Positions 33,919-47,000 of a stretch of 64,000 bases of DNA are shown here, piece after piece. Where the stretch lies: the NCBI GenBank assembly GCA_023105745.1, contig JALGQZ010000011.1, positions 22,656,975 to 22,720,974 on the forward strand. Reading direction: 5' to 3'. The position numbers and the translations under genes are program-made. Origin of the DNA: Austropuccinia psidii. Its lineage: Eukaryota > Basidiomycota > Pucciniomycetes > Pucciniales > Sphaerophragmiaceae. The stretch's first letter is position 1; every line of letters begins with the position of its first letter. Under the pieces are notes generated by a model. The model was not told where the DNA came from. It ran no database searches and saw only the letters and a program-made list of their open reading frames with translations.

Positions 33919-35333
33919 GACATCAAAGAGAGCCAGGGTACCCAACTTCTGAGGCCTCTGAGGCATGGACAGCTCCAAAACTTGGATCCATGGCTGACCT
34001 TGGCCCAAGTAGTAAACTAAAACCTTTTGGGAACTTGGTTACCATGTTACAACTTCAGTAAATCATAAGAAAAAAGCAAATAACCTGCTATTTTGACATG
34101 CCAAGGAGGTAAAGAGCAACTTAGACTCCTGTAACCATGTCAATTCTTAATTAATCTCCATGGTTCAACCCCAAATGACTAATTGAAGCCCTTTTTGGAC
34201 TATTATCCATTGATTTACCTCATAGTAACCAGCCATATACTGCTATTTGCAATTCTACATAGAAATGAGCTAAAACTTCAAAAATTCATTAAAAATACAA
34301 TTCTCAATTAATCTTTCTCAAACTCTTAAAACCAATTTAGAACTATATAATTCATATAAAAACCAAAAATAATTATAATTCTATTTGTAAAATTGAAAGG
34401 TTTACTTAAAGTCCATTTTTGATGATTCCACATGAAACACAGAATCTTTAAAAATTTACAGAAAATACATTGTGTGATGAAACTTCCAATAAAATTGATA
34501 AATTTGAGAAATCAATGATTATTTTGTAATAAAAGGATATTTACAGTTGTTACTCCTTTTATTCTTAACCATAAATGGGTTGGTATTCATGTAAAAGCCT
34601 CAATTAAGTAATTATGATAATCTTACGTGACAACAGATGATGCAATCAATAATCCAAAGAGTTTTATTGTTTTCTCACTCACTGGTTTTTCATTTTGCTC
34701 CATGGCACGCTTCTGTGAGCTTTCTTAGACTTAACAGAGGCGTCCTCTTGCTGTTTTTTCAAAAGAATCACATTATTATATTACACCTGTATTACCAACA
34801 AGTAAGTATTAGTTTAAAATATTTCTTAAGTGTTTTATTCTTTCATAAATCAATCAGAAAGACGTGAAATCATAGAAATTGACTATATATTGTTGTAATA
34901 TTGTTATAAATCAATTTTGATTCATTCAATCCACAATTCCACGCCAAATCCCTCTTTACTATTATCTTCTAAAAAGGTTCATTGGATTAATAGTGAGTGA
35001 TTTATCTTAATTCTTAAAGTTTTTCTCTCGCAATGGTTTTCTTCAAGAATTATCTTTATAATTATTCTTGTCAAAGATAATCATATATCAAAATAATTTG
35101 ATTCTTTTAATAAAAGAAGTTTTTATTATTAAATTCTTCTTGTAATTGATTCTAGTAGACAATTACCGCTTAATTTTTTTCTAATCACTGGTAGTGTATA
35201 ACATGTAAGAGAAAAAATTCTTTCATTATTTGATTGTGGTTATAAGAATTGGTATTATTATATTTAATAAGAACAGTCATAGTAATGTTGATTAATAGTA
35301 ATATTATCAACAGTTTCATAGACACATCTTACA

Positions 35334-35353
35334 TTTGGGGGCCTGGCCATGAT
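35334..35353 (+). other. D1 primer-binding site
   Basis: TTTGGGGGCCTGGCCATGAT directly follows the 5' LTR. It matches the B1 site with one change in the shared part. Confidence 0.7.
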
Positions 35354-35927
35354 TTTTGAACCTTGTACCCTTAACTGATATATTTTTAAGTTCTAAAATA
35401 TATTAATTCAATAAATTTTTTTCCTTCAATTTAAAGTTAAAAGTATTTTTGTTTTTGAAATTTTCTTAAAATATTTGTCATTGAGGAATTTGGTTTAATT
35501 TTATACTGTTTTTACATGTGGCTTTTTAACATCCAAAAATGTATAAAATTATTCTTTGAGTTTCTCTGAATTACTTTTGATTCAAAATCTTAAATTTTAA
35601 TTTTTTTCCTTTAAAAAGAATAGTTTTTTTTAATATTAAAAAAAATAATTAAAAATTTATAAAAAATCTTCAAAATATCTTAAAAGTATAAAAAAAATCA
35701 TAAAAAATCATAAAAATATCTTAAAAGTATAAAAATAATTTTTCTTGTACTATGCAGCTTGTAACAGACTCAGTAAAAGATACATTACCAGTCCAGAATC
35801 TGAAGACAGTATTGAATTGCAAATTGCTAAAAGAGGCACTTTATTCAAAACAGAATAATCCAAACGACCACCAAAAGGTGTGTGTTTTCTGTTTTCAATT
35901 CTTATTTTATCTTGAATTGACGTGAAA
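35354..35927 (+). other. D1 5' leader, noncoding
   Basis: AT-rich, with a run of AAAAATC and ATAAAAATA repeats at 35640-35740. No supported gene. Confidence 0.5.
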
Positions 35928-36782
35928 ATGGTGCATACCAGAAATGGAAGCAAATATTCAGTCCAACCAGATGGATGTGGACAAGGAGGAAGCAAGACCA
36001 AATCCAGAAGTGTAAAATCTTCCTCAAGAAAGACAAATAGGGAGGATGCCAGAGTTTCCCCCCATTCCCCAAGGTTTGTACCCACAAACGTTGACGTAAA
36101 TTCTGAATCTGGACTGATTCATGATAATATTTTAAGGGCTGAACCACTTTCAAGTGGCAGCAATAGAAATTTATCAATGCCAATACAAAGATTGGTTCAG
36201 AGCAGCCAAAGAAGAGGAGTGGGAAATATACCCAAGCCTTTGGCAGGGGGCCATGAACTCCTACTTACACATCAAGAGCTTTCTGGGTCAAGAGAAGACC
36301 ATAGAACTCTTAGGAGGTTGGAGCCCATTCTCTTGAAAGGACAAAGTCAAAAAGATAAAGAATTGGTTGAAGAACCAAAGTCTTTTATCCATAGACCAGA
36401 AGAAGGAGTTGGAAATGACTCCAGCTTTGGGAACAGAAGGCCCAGTGGCATCTACCAGCTCCAAACCAGCTCCAGAAGTATCCAAAGACAAGCCTAAAGG
36501 ACCTCAGAAGAGTAAGAAAGGTCCCACAAACAATCAAGGCAAGAGCAAAGGCAAAGCCAATTGGCACAGACCTTACCCACAAGGGTACAGGATTCTCAAA
36601 TTGGAGCCTTCAGCCATGGACAGTGTTTTAAATATGGCCAGAACTCTTATTAAATTCACAGCCAAAGAGCAGGAAATGATGAACAGTACTTTTCCACGCA
36701 AATAAAAGATGAAATACACTTTATTGAATCTATTATTGATGCAGAACTTGGAAAACTTGATGCAAAGCTATATAAAATAATA
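35928..36782 (+). pseudogene. D1 leader in the polyprotein frame
   Basis: ATG at 35928 (MVHTRNGSKYSVQPDG). Open to TAA at 36498, then more stops before the Gag core at 36783 in the same frame. The sequence is Ser/Arg/Gln-rich and looks disordered. It overlaps the more protein-like frame at 36154-36705. Confidence 0.65.
36154..36705 (+). pseudogene. D1 overlapping-frame leader protein
   Basis: In a different frame from Gag-Pol. First ATG at 36253 (MNSYLHIKSFLGQEKTIELL). One TGA at 36334-36336 follows GGWSPFS. Then VKKIKNWLKNQSLLSIDQKK, a Pro/Lys-rich linker, WHRPYPQGYRILKLEPSAMD and MARTLIKFTAKEQEMM, closing with TAA. It has helical, hydrophobic blocks, in contrast to the overlapping polyprotein frame, and D2 preserves the same blocks. 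I know no named domain. Confidence 0.6.
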
Positions 36783-37571
36783 TTGGACATGAGTGAATTA
36801 AAAAGAAATGACAAGAAGTATACTGAATGGTATCACTTGACAAATGTCAAACTTGATTCGATTACCAATACATGTGACAGAACTGAGAGTAAATGTCAAG
36901 TTCAGAATGATGAAAGGGAAGATCTTTCCATTTTAAATGTTAATTATCAACTTAGAATTCTGAAAGATCATGTCTTGGAAATAACTAAAAATACCAATCA
37001 GTTTGCCAAACATTTGGCAAAAAGTGACAGTGAAAGGCAGAAGTTAAAGAATAAAATGATTGCAAATGTAGAGCAAATTCATAAGAACTATGAACCACAT
37101 ATGCCAAGACATTCTACACCTTTGACTGAAGAAAAACGTTCTGTTAAAGGAAGTTTGACCCCATTCTTAGGAGAAAATGTTATCTCTGCAAAAGATATTC
37201 CCAAATTGGAAGAATGGCCAACATTCTCTGGTGAAGGTGAATACAACCATATTGAGTTCATCAGAACTATTGATTTGTTGCAAGAGGATTTTGATATACC
37301 TGATGAAATTATAGTGGGCAAATTACACTCTCTGTTTACCAGAACTGCAAAGAAATTGTATTACAAGATGAGGCAAGATTGTGGAAACCATGATTGGTCT
37401 TGGTGGAAATCTGAAATGATTACCAAATGGGCCAATAATTATTGGAGGTTTAAAATTGAAAATGCTTGTGAAAGTGCCATTTTTAACTCTCAAAAAGATA
37501 AACCACTTACTTGGTTCTTCAAGAAAAAGACAGATTATCTGCTTTATACCCAGATATGTCTGACACTATGA
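36783..37571 (+). pseudogene. D1 Gag core, part 1
   Basis: Open for 262 codons with no real start. A coiled-coil-like Lys/Glu region comes first, then LEEWPTFSGEGEYNHIEFIR and WSWWKSEMITKWANNYWRF, homologous to residues 130-220 of the B1 polyprotein. A frameshift near 37540-37560 moves coding to the next ORF. Confidence 0.85.
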
Positions 37572-38116
37572 TTAATATGAAAATATTAAGAAAATTTGGA
37601 GGAGAACTTGAACATGCTATCAAATGCAGATTTGTAGAACCCTGTTCAACAGAAGACTGCATTAATTCCATAGCAGATATTATTACCAGAACAAAAATTG
37701 GTAAAACTTGGACTAAAATTCCTGTGGAGTCCAAAATGGTCCCAAATATTTCCAGAGAGGACAGAAGACCTGAAATACCTGTCTTGAAGTGTCATAAATG
37801 TGGAAGCACTTCACATTTAGAAAATACTTGCACCAAAAAGACAAAAATCAATGAAGTTCAAGTCATTGAAGAAGTTCAGTATACTGAAGAAAAAGAAGAA
37901 TCTGTCCTAGATTCTGCAGTATCTGAGGATACACCAGTAGAGGACTATCCCATTGAAAAAATTACAGCTTTCTTTGAGGCCACAGAAGTCCATACTCACT
38001 TGCCACAGGACAGTGAGGATTGTCATAACCTGATCAATATCCAGGATGACAGAATTTGTAAAACCAAACCTGCTGAAGGTAAAAAATACACTGCTGGAGC
38101 ATCTTGTATCACATAA
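37511..38116 (+). pseudogene. D1 Gag core, part 2, with zinc knuckle
   Basis: Continues after the frameshift: YPDMSDTMINMKILRKFGGE and CRFVEPCSTEDC. The knuckle CHKCGSTSHLENTC (37790-37831) has canonical C-X2-C-X4-H-X4-C spacing. An acidic linker (VQYTEEKEESVLD) follows. It ends in a TAA just before the protease. Confidence 0.87.
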
Positions 38117-38841
38117 ATCCTGATGAATAATATTGAAGCCAAATTGAATTTGGATACAGGCAAATTTTGTACTTGTGTAGGAAAATACTATCTTCAAGCG
38201 ATACTCCCTGGATGTAAAAATAATCTATTACCAATGGAGGGTAAAAATTTAGTGCCAGTAATAATATGTACCCTTTGGGTATATTAGACACTAATCTTGT
38301 ATCTCCACACCCAGCAGGAAGTGTTAGAATGAAGACTGAGATTTTAGTAATGGACAATTGCACATCTCAGCACATCATTCTTGAAAATGATTACTTGAAT
38401 ATTTATGGTATTGACATCAATAACCATAAAGACAGATATTTCACAATTGGATATAACAAAGGACAAAAATCTGCTTTTTCCAATATGCCAAAGCAAATAT
38501 CTGTGATATCTTCTGTTAGAGACACTTATAAGGAAGAATTTGTGTCTACTCAACTTGTTGAAGCACAAATTAATCCATCATTATCACCAAAAATGAGGCA
38601 TTATCTTATAGATGTATTATACACATATAAGAATACCTTTGCCTCTGATAATGAACCATTAGGCGCTATCAAAGGGCATGAAGTTGATATTAATCTTAAT
38701 ATTGACAGACCATATCCTCCAGTACTTAGCAGGCTAGCTTATCTAGCCAGTCCCAGAGCTAGAGAAGCCTTGGAAAAACATATCCAAGAGTTGATCCAAC
38801 TTGGTGTACTAAGGAGAGTAGCCCATAATGAGGAATTTTAA
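38117..38841 (+). pseudogene. D1 protease and linker to RT
   Basis: LNLDTGKFCTCVGKYYL holds the catalytic Asp (D-T-G codons 38153-38161). A frame change near 38265 leads into the open piece 38266-38841: ILENDYLNIYGIDINNHKDR, MRHYLIDVLYTYKNTFASD and ALEKHIQELIQLGVLRRVAH, as in B1 before RT. It ends at a TAA just before ITWNNDKSR. Confidence 0.82.
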
Positions 38842-39510
38842 GTGACAAAACCTGTTATTATTACTTGGAATAATGATAAATCAAGGATGGTTGGAGATTT
38901 TGGAGCATTGAATACCTACAGAGTCCCAGATAGGTATCCGATTCCTAGAATTCAAGAAACCTTGACCCAACTGTCTAAAGCCAAGTATATAACATCAATG
39001 GATGCATTGAAAGGCTTTCATAAAGATTTTTTGATGCCTAAATTTAAGAAATTACTTCAAACTATCACTCACTGTGGTATTTATGAGTATCTTAGAATGC
39101 CATTTGGTATTAAAAATGCACCATCTCATTATCAAAGAATGATGAATACCATCTTCCCCACATAATTATCTGAAGGATGGCTTATCATTTGTTCTGATTC
39201 ATGGTACTTTAACCATGAAAGACTTGCAAGGGTGCTTCACAAAGTTGCAGAAGTGAATATGAAAATCTCACTTCAGAAATGCAATTTTGGTTTTGAATAA
39301 GTCAAAGCATTAGGGCATAGTGTTTCTGGTTTAAGCGTGGGTATTGACAAAAATAAAGTGGCAGCAGTGTTACTTAAGCCAATACCCCAGAGAAAGAAAG
39401 AAATGATGTCTTTTATAGGATTTGCCAGTTATTATAGGCAACACTTGAAAGACTTTGAAATTCTAGCCAAATCACTCTATAGGATCTGTGATTAACAAAC
39501 AGTATTTGAG
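38842..39510 (+). pseudogene. D1 reverse transcriptase, active site lost
   Basis: [39 protein letters not shown] and [19 protein letters not shown] are clear. After the TAA near 39165 the sequence reads EGWLIICSDSWYFN where B1 has [11 protein letters not shown], so the two catalytic Asp residues are gone, apparently through a short deletion. The thumb ([28 protein letters not shown]) follows with further stops. Confidence 0.85.
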
Positions 39511-39984
39511 ATGACACAGGAAAGAATTAAAGCTTATAATAAGATAAGGAAAGCTCTTACAGAAGCACCTTTACTCCTCATGCCTGACTGGAATATACCT
39601 TTTAAATTGTACATTGATGCATGTGGAGATGTACTTGGGGAAGCCCTACATCCAGTCCAAATTATTGATGACAAACCTACAGAAGGACCAGTTTCTTACA
39701 TCTCAAGACAAATCAAACCAACAGAAGCCAGATATGGTGCCACAAAAATGGAGTACTTATGTTTGGTATGGGCACTTGAGAAATTACACTATTATCTTGA
39801 TGGCAGTATTTTTGAAGTGATAGCTGACTGTAATTCCATGAAATCACTGCTTAACATGAAAACTCCCAACAGACATATGTTGAGATGGCAAATAGCTATT
39901 CAAGAATATAGAGGAAACATGACTATGGTTCATAAAGCAGGAAACATTCACAAAATTCTGATGGACTTAGCAGGTGGGCATTAG
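39511..39984 (+). pseudogene. D1 RNase H
   Basis: Blocks [38 protein letters not shown] and [16 protein letters not shown] correspond to the D, E and D sites of RNase H in B1. A frameshift near 39950 ends it. Confidence 0.85.
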
Positions 39985-40016
39985 CCAATACTCCTGATAA
40001 TCCAGCTCATGTACTT

Positions 40017-40808
40017 TTGGAAGCAGAACCACATATTCCAATTGAAGTAATTAACATAGCTGATATTGGGACTGAATTCTTTGAAGAAGTCAGAGAATCT
40101 TATAAGCAAGACAAGAATTGCTATATCTTGACTTCCTTAGGGGATAAAGACTGCAAAGATACATCTTTAGTCAATAAACTGGATGAAGTTTGGAAGAATT
40201 CCTATTCTGATGGAAGATTTCACTTGTGTGATGGGATTATTTACCACAGAACCAAACATTCTTGGGTAATGACATTGTGTAGCAGATTGCTTATCAATAC
40301 CATGATAGCAGCTACTCTGGACACCTGTCAGAAGACAGAACATGTGACAAAGTAAAGAACGGTGTATGGTGGCCATCTTGGAGAAAAGAGACCATTGAAT
40401 ATTGCCATACCTGTGACAGATGTCAAAAAGCAAACAGGAGTACAGGCAAGAAATTTGGACTTATGATCCTAATTCAAGAACCAAAATCCCCTTGGGAAGC
40501 TGTTCACATGGATTGGGTCACAGCACTTCCTCCAAATGGTGACAAAAGCTATAATGCTTTTTTAGTCATTGTAGACAGATATAGCAAGACTCCCATATTC
40601 TTACCATGTCATAAAGGTTACACAGCTATGGATACAGCTCTTCTTCTATGGAGTAGAGTTATTTATCATACAGGATTAATTAAGAATATCATAAGTGACA
40701 GAGATCCCAAGTTCACATCTGCACTTTTTACCAATATTCATAGATTGTTTGGCACTAATTTATCATTTTCTACAGCATATCACCCTTGAACAGATGGGCT
40801 AGCAGAGG
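40017..40808 (+). pseudogene. D1 integrase, zinc-binding part and core
   Basis: Pieces 40017-40355 and 40463-40789. The HHCC part is scrambled by a frameshift near 40300, but CHTCDRCQKAN survives in another frame (about 40405-40435). The core has HMDWVTALPPNGDKSYNAFL, VDRYSKTPIFLPCHK and [13 protein letters not shown], with both Asp residues. A TGA at 40787-40789 falls in the HPQTDG block. Confidence 0.85.
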
Positions 40809-41600
40809 ATGATTCAAACTTTAGAAGACATGATCAGGAGATTTTGTGCTTATGGGTTAGAATTCAAAGACTCAGATGGCTTTACCCATGACTGGTGCAC
40901 TCTGATACCTGCATTAGAACTGGAATATCAGACATCAGTCCATTCTTCCACAGGTCAAACTTTTGCTATGTTAGAAAAAGGATTTAACCCAAGACTCCCA
41001 GCAGATACACTGAGGAAAGACTTGATTTACATTCATCCTACAGCTTCCAGTTTCAAGATAATGCTTGATAAATTGAAACATAATGCAAAAAAAAGTATGA
41101 ATGATGCTTTTGACTATGCAAAGCAGAAGTGCAACAAGAGTCACAAAGTACCAGACTTCAAAGTAGGGGACTTAGTTCTAGTTTCAACCTTGAATTTTAA
41201 TAATATCAAAGGCCCAAAGAAACTTAAAGATTCTTATATAGGACCTTTTTTTATTGTTGCCTTACATGGTACCAATGCAGTTCAAGCGGAATTAAGTGGT
41301 GAATTAGAAAATAAACACCCCACCTTTCCAGTAAGTCTGATAGAATGTTATCAACCAACTAAGAAAGAATTGTTTCCTTTAAGAAGCCCAACTCCTTTTA
41401 CTGTGCCACCAGTGAAACAGAATGAAGACAAAAAATAAAGAAAGTAATTGAAGAGAGGAGACTTAGGGGTAAGAATCAAACAGAATATCTTGTCAGATAT
41501 AAAGATCCAGTACATGAAGATGAATGGATGGCAGAATCAGAAATACCTGACTCAGATAAACTCTTAAGAAGATTTAGACATGAAAGAAGGCCACAAACCT
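40809..41600 (+). pseudogene. D1 integrase C-terminus and chromodomain-like tail
   Basis: IQTLEDMIRRFCAYGLEFKD contains the helix after the catalytic Glu; the Glu itself sits just before, next to a one-base change near 40806. Then VPDFKVGDLVLVSTLNFNNI and YIGPFFIVALHGTNAVQ. After the TAA at 41438 another frame gives KKVIEERRLRGKNQTEYLVR and DEWMAESEIPDSDKLL to a TGA near 41600, matching the B1 tail. Confidence 0.83.
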
Positions 41601-41734
41601 GAATATGTCTACAAATGTGCTTTAAATTACTTGATCTGAGTAATGAAAATAGGTTGGAAAGTGGACATTAACCCCCTTTGGGGCCTTTTTCTTCTTTACA
41701 CCATTGATAAAATTGTGGTACAATTTTATTTTTT

Positions 41735-41746
41735 GGTGGGAGGGAA
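41735..41746 (+). other. D1 polypurine tract
   Basis: GGTGGGAGGGAA directly precedes the 3' LTR start at 41747. Confidence 0.8.
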
Positions 41747-43656
41747 TGTGAGCCTTGAGGTATATTTTACATATCCAAATAGGCCACAATTATTTTAAAA
41801 ATAACCTCTGAACTATGCATAACCCATAAGTCACACATATATTCAAAATTCATCATTTTTGATTTCAGAAAAGATGAATAACGTTTTATTGAGGAAGTAA
41901 ATCCATGGATTTAAGGCCAGGTTTGGATTCTATACAGAAATTCACCTAGGGTAGCTCCATAGAGTAAATAAGCTCAAATATACTCTTTGAGGAAGTAATA
42001 TGGAAAATACTTCAATACCACATGAAAGATCTGGAAAAACCTTTGTTTTTCTCTATTTCACGCGAAAATAATGGGAATGTGAGAAATCCCATATTACATT
42101 TACACTAATAATAGTGTTATGCATGCTTTGGGAACTTAATATTATGGTATTCTTAAATGAACTTTTGGTACACCCATAGTGGATATCTCACTTGAAGCTT
42201 GAATTTCTATTTTGACGTAAAAAAATAGACAAGGGGGGACAAAAGACATCAAAGAGAGACAGGGTACCCAGCTTCTGAGGCCTCTGAGGCGTGGACAGCT
42301 CCAAAGCTTGTATCCATGACTGATCCTGGCCCAATTAGTAAGCTAAAACCTTTTGGGAACTTGGTTACCATGTTACAACTTCAGTAAATCATAAGAAAAT
42401 AGCAAATAACCTGCTATTTTGACATGCCAAGGAGGTAAAGAGCAACTTAGACTCCTGTAACCATGTCAATTCTTAATTACTTTCCATGGATCAACCCCAA
42501 AAGACTAATTAACACCCTTTTTGGACTAGTATCCATTGATTCACCTAATAGCCACCAGCCATATAGTGCTATTTGCAATTCTATGCAGAAATGATGTAAA
42601 AACTTCAAAAACTCATTCAAAATACAATTCTTAATTAATCTCTCTGAAACTTCTAGGACCAATTAATTACTTCATAGTTCATATAAAAAACAAAAATAAT
42701 TATACCTTTATATGTAAAATTGAATGCTTTACGTACAGCCCATTTTTGATGATTCCAGGTGAAACACAGAATTTTTAAAAATTTACAGAAAATACATTCT
42801 GAGATGAAATTTCCAATAACATTGATAAATTTAAGAAATAAATGATTATTTTGAAATTAAAGAAAATTTACAGTTGTTACTCCTTTTATTCTTAACCATA
42901 AATGGGTTGGTATTCATGTAAAAGCCTCAATTAAGTAATTATGATAATCTTACGTGACAACAGATGATGCAATCAATAATCCAAAAAGGTTTATTGTTTT
43001 CTCACTCACTGGTTTTTCTGTTTGCTCCATGGCACGCCTCTGTGAGCTGTCTGAGACTTAAAAGAGGCCTCCTCTTGCTGTTTTTTCATAAGAATCACAT
43101 TATTATATTACACCTGTATTACCAACAAGTAAGTATTAGTTTGAATTATTTCTTAAGTGTTTTATTCTTGCAGAAATCATCCAGAAAGACGTGAAATCAT
43201 AGAAATCAACTATATATAGGTTTAATATTGTTATAAATCAATTTTGATCCATTAAATCCACAATTCCACGCCAAATATCTCTTTACTATTATCTTCTAAA
43301 AAGGTTCATTGGATTAATAGTGAGTGATTTATCTTAATTCTTAAAGTTTTTCTCTAGAAATAGTTTTCCTCAAGAATTATCTTTATAATCATTCTTGCAA
43401 AGTATAATTATATATTAAAATAATTTCATTATTTTAATAAAAGAAGTTTTACTATAAAATTCTTCTTTTAATTGATTCTAGTAGACAATTACTGCTTACT
43501 GTTATAATCACTGTTAGTGGATAACACGTAAAAGAAATAACTCTTCAATTATTAAATTGTGGCTATAATGATTTTTATTATTATATTCCATAAGAACAGT
43601 CATAGTACTGTTTATTAATAGTAATATCATCAACAGTTTCATAGACACATCTTACA
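41747..43656 (+). repeat. D1 3' LTR
   Basis: 1910 bp, TGTGAGCCTTGAGG to CATCTTACA. It keeps the empty site that dates the solo A LTR in its partner as a later event. Confidence 0.94.
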
Positions 43657-44160
43657 AATTCCCTTTCATAGGGTCCAAATTTCTCATAATTGCACTTTTT
43701 CAAAGGAAGATGGTTGATTGTTGAAAAATTCATGTCTCAATTTCAAGAATTATTTCAAAGTAAATTTCAACAAGATAATCAGAAAAAGAATATGGAATTA
43801 GTATTATGTTATAATGTAACAAATGAAGACCTTTTTTGATGAACTTACCAATACAAGAGTACAGTTTAAATGATTATCAGAACTCTCACACTTACAACAA
43901 AGGAATTCTTCATTCTTCAAAACACCCAAGAAAAAATCCTCAAAGATTTTCCCAAACTACAAGAAGACTAGATATTTTACAAATAAGGAAAAAGAACTTG
44001 AATAATTTTATGTAGAATCAACCCTCAAAAACATTATGGAGAAACTTATTTCAATATTCTAGAAATGAAATCAGAATTAAATACTCATTACACCTACATG
44101 ATACATACAGACACAAAGCATACACACAAACATAGCACATACATGGAATTCAGATCACAA
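43657..44160 (+). pseudogene. Host sequence after D1, decayed coding
   Basis: The first 60 bases extend the host frame that D1 broke. The rest has many stops, and I find no domain. A CA-rich stretch (ACACAAAGCATACACACAAACATAGCACAT) lies at 44111-44142, followed by GAAAGGGGGA, which could be a purine tract. Confidence 0.35.
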
Positions 44161-47000
44161 GAAAGGGGGACCAGACTTTTAATTTAACTTTATTTCTTTC
44201 ATTTAATTTTTAATTATCTATTCTAATTTTCTTTAAAAATAATTAATAAAAAAACTGGTCATTCCCCTTGCTTTCAAAAAGAAATAAAAAAGCAGGCAAA
44301 AAAAATCAAATAAAATCATTTTAAAGTAATTTATTGCATAAATATGAGATTGTACTTAATAATATAACATTTTAACAGTATAAGTATCATAATACTATAA
44401 TATTCAAAAGAAATTAATATTATAATACTATATGCTTCTAAAAGGATAAAATATCATAGTAGCATATCATAATGATATAGTTAAAATTAATAATAATAAG
44501 GATATAACCCTTAAAAATATACCAATAATATATTATTGAGTTAAAATGTAGATATTTAAATAAATAATGACCTTGATATATATATGAAATACAAATAAAT
44601 AAAAATATATAGATCCAACTGGTCCGGTTGAAACTTTATAAATTTGTTTTTGAATTAATTTCAATTTAGGTATGCAGAAATTATATATCAATATAAATGA
44701 ACAGAACATAGTTAAAAAAGTCATATATATATATATAGAAGAAACATCAGGAATTATTAATTCTTCAAATAGATAAAAAATTACATAAAAGGTCACTCAA
44801 AATGAAGACATAAAATGAAGATAAACTGTTTTAAAATGATGAAAATACCTTTTTCTTTCATAGTAAAATAAAAAACATCACATTATTTTACCAAAACATT
44901 GATATGCATTAATTATTAAATTGGCTTTTAATTAGATTTTTGTTAATAGTTCATTCATCACATGATTTTTCTTTTCAACTTATTGAATTATATCAAGATA
45001 TATCACATGATATATTCTTTTAAGATTTCTTTTATCACATCATAGTTAGGGCGCACACAGCTTACATCTGCACAGGAGGAATTCAAGCACATATTGTATC
45101 AAATTAAATGAAATTATTTTGCCTTTTTATATTAATAACATGATTCCCTTTAATAAGATGATTTGGATTCAAATCACGTGATTTAAAAGCAAATAATTTT
45201 CATCTGTATTATCTCAAAATGTATCACATAGTATTAGCAGAAAATCATCTACTTAACATGGAGCTCATAATTCTTAGTAATTGATTACTTCATCACATAA
45301 TCAAGAGTTTTTTATTGACTATTACTTACTAAAAAACTACTTGGAAATACAAAAAAAATGAAAATGTCACTATTTCATAACCATTACTAATCAATTGAGT
45401 AAATTTCATATTAGATAAAGAAGCTATCATTATTTTTATACTAAGTTAATCTCATGAATCACATGTTAATATTTGAAAATTGAAATTCACTACCTTCTAT
45501 TTTAATTGAAGCTTCAAAATAATACAAACATTTAAGTTTAAATTCATCGCAATGGAACTGATGAATCCAAACAAAGCAATAAAAACACAGGAGTTCTTTC
45601 TATTTCTAATTCAGATGGTACCAACAGCTTTGCTTCAATTATACTATTGAAAAGATGATTTTAGATTACATTTAAAATAATCAAGCATTGTCTTTTGGTA
45701 AAATCTAACAGTATAATATATAGTTATTCAAAAAAATAAGAATTAGATTGAATATGAATACAAATTAAAAACAAAGCCCTATTGAGCTTATTCAATAAAT
45801 TGGAATTAGATTAAGCTTTAAGCTGAAATGAATTCTACATCCTGAACCTTTATCAATAGAAAACCTTAAGATTTAACTAATTAATTAAACGAAATTCAAA
45901 TAAATGATGGAAAATAGTCAAAATATTATTATTACTTTATTAACCACTTTTCTTACAACTTGATATTGAAAAAAATAAGTTTAATATACATATAGGAACT
46001 TTGTATCTATTGAAACAATTAAAATAATTTGTTAACTTTTGATTGAAATTAAATATAAATATAGAAATTCAATTACAGAAGTTCATTAATTTAATGAATT
46101 AGACTTCAATTTATAATTGAATAAATCTCAACAGAATTGAAACTTATTGAATTAGCTATAATTGAATAAATATTCAAGCCACAATTTCCTTACACCATGA
46201 ACACTACTGAATTGGAAACTTGAAATTAAGTTATCAATTTTACATCAATTGAAAACAATGACATCTCCATATGAATCTATCATTTTGATATAATTCAGGA
46301 CTTTTATTTAGCCTTAGTAGTCAAAAGAACACATTAAATTACCTATCAGAGCCTTATATAAATTCAAAATAGAAAAAATTCAGAAATAAATTTGAATCTT
46401 TTATTCCATAGAACCATTTATTTCTTATTTAAAATACTGTAACAAATTAAAATTCATTTCAAATCAATGGAAATAATATATTGTTTCGATTGAATCAATT
46501 CAAATTTACAAGCCACCTATTCTACTCACACTTGAGCTCTCTCAATCCATTAAAAAAACGAAATTACAACCATTGTAAAGAAAACATAATAAATAATGAT
46601 GTTGCTAATTTAACATATTATTAAAAGTATTTTTAGAGGCTTTCTTTAAGATTGATTAGCAATAATAGCTTCTAGATTTACTTTAAAGAGTTATTTACTA
46701 TACAAAATAATATTTTTTTACTTGAAATTTGATTAATAATAATATACAATTTTCGTATATGATGTATTTTTAGTTAAACTTTATAGAAATCTTCTTTTTT
46801 GTCAAGCTATCTATTATAACTGAAAGAGAAGAAGCAAAGCCTAAAAATTATCTTGTTGAGTTTGAGCTTGAAAATATATAGACTATATTAGTTTCTTTGA
46901 AAAGGATAAAATTAAGATATGTATACATCTTATACAAAAGTATCATTTATATATCTCATTAACCTTGGACATTTTATAAACATAAATAGATTGATTAACC
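44161..47000. other. Very AT-rich noncoding stretch
   Basis: About 2.8 kb with no credible ORF, LTR end or repeat that I can define. Many ATCACATGAT-like and CATCACAT phrases recur at 44890-45430. Confidence 0.4.

Larger units (their letters stand above)
31777..35333 (+). repeat. D1 5' LTR, interrupted
   Basis: LTR parts are 31777-32287 and 33919-35333, about 1926 bp without the insertion, against 1910 bp for the 3' LTR. It starts TGTGAGCCTTGAGG and ends CACATCTTACA. Confidence 0.92.
31777..43656 (+). mobile_element. D1: full-length D-family Ty3/gypsy element, decayed
   Basis: 5' LTR 31777-35333 (inflated by a solo A LTR), internal region 35334-41746, 3' LTR 41747-43656. Flanks are CATTC (31772-31776) and AATTC (43657-43661), a 5-bp duplication with one change. 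Gag-Pol order is intact, but at least ten stops or frameshifts and loss of the RT active site make it dead. Gag, RT and integrase are clearly related to B1 (for example [17 protein letters not shown] is shared). Confidence 0.94.
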
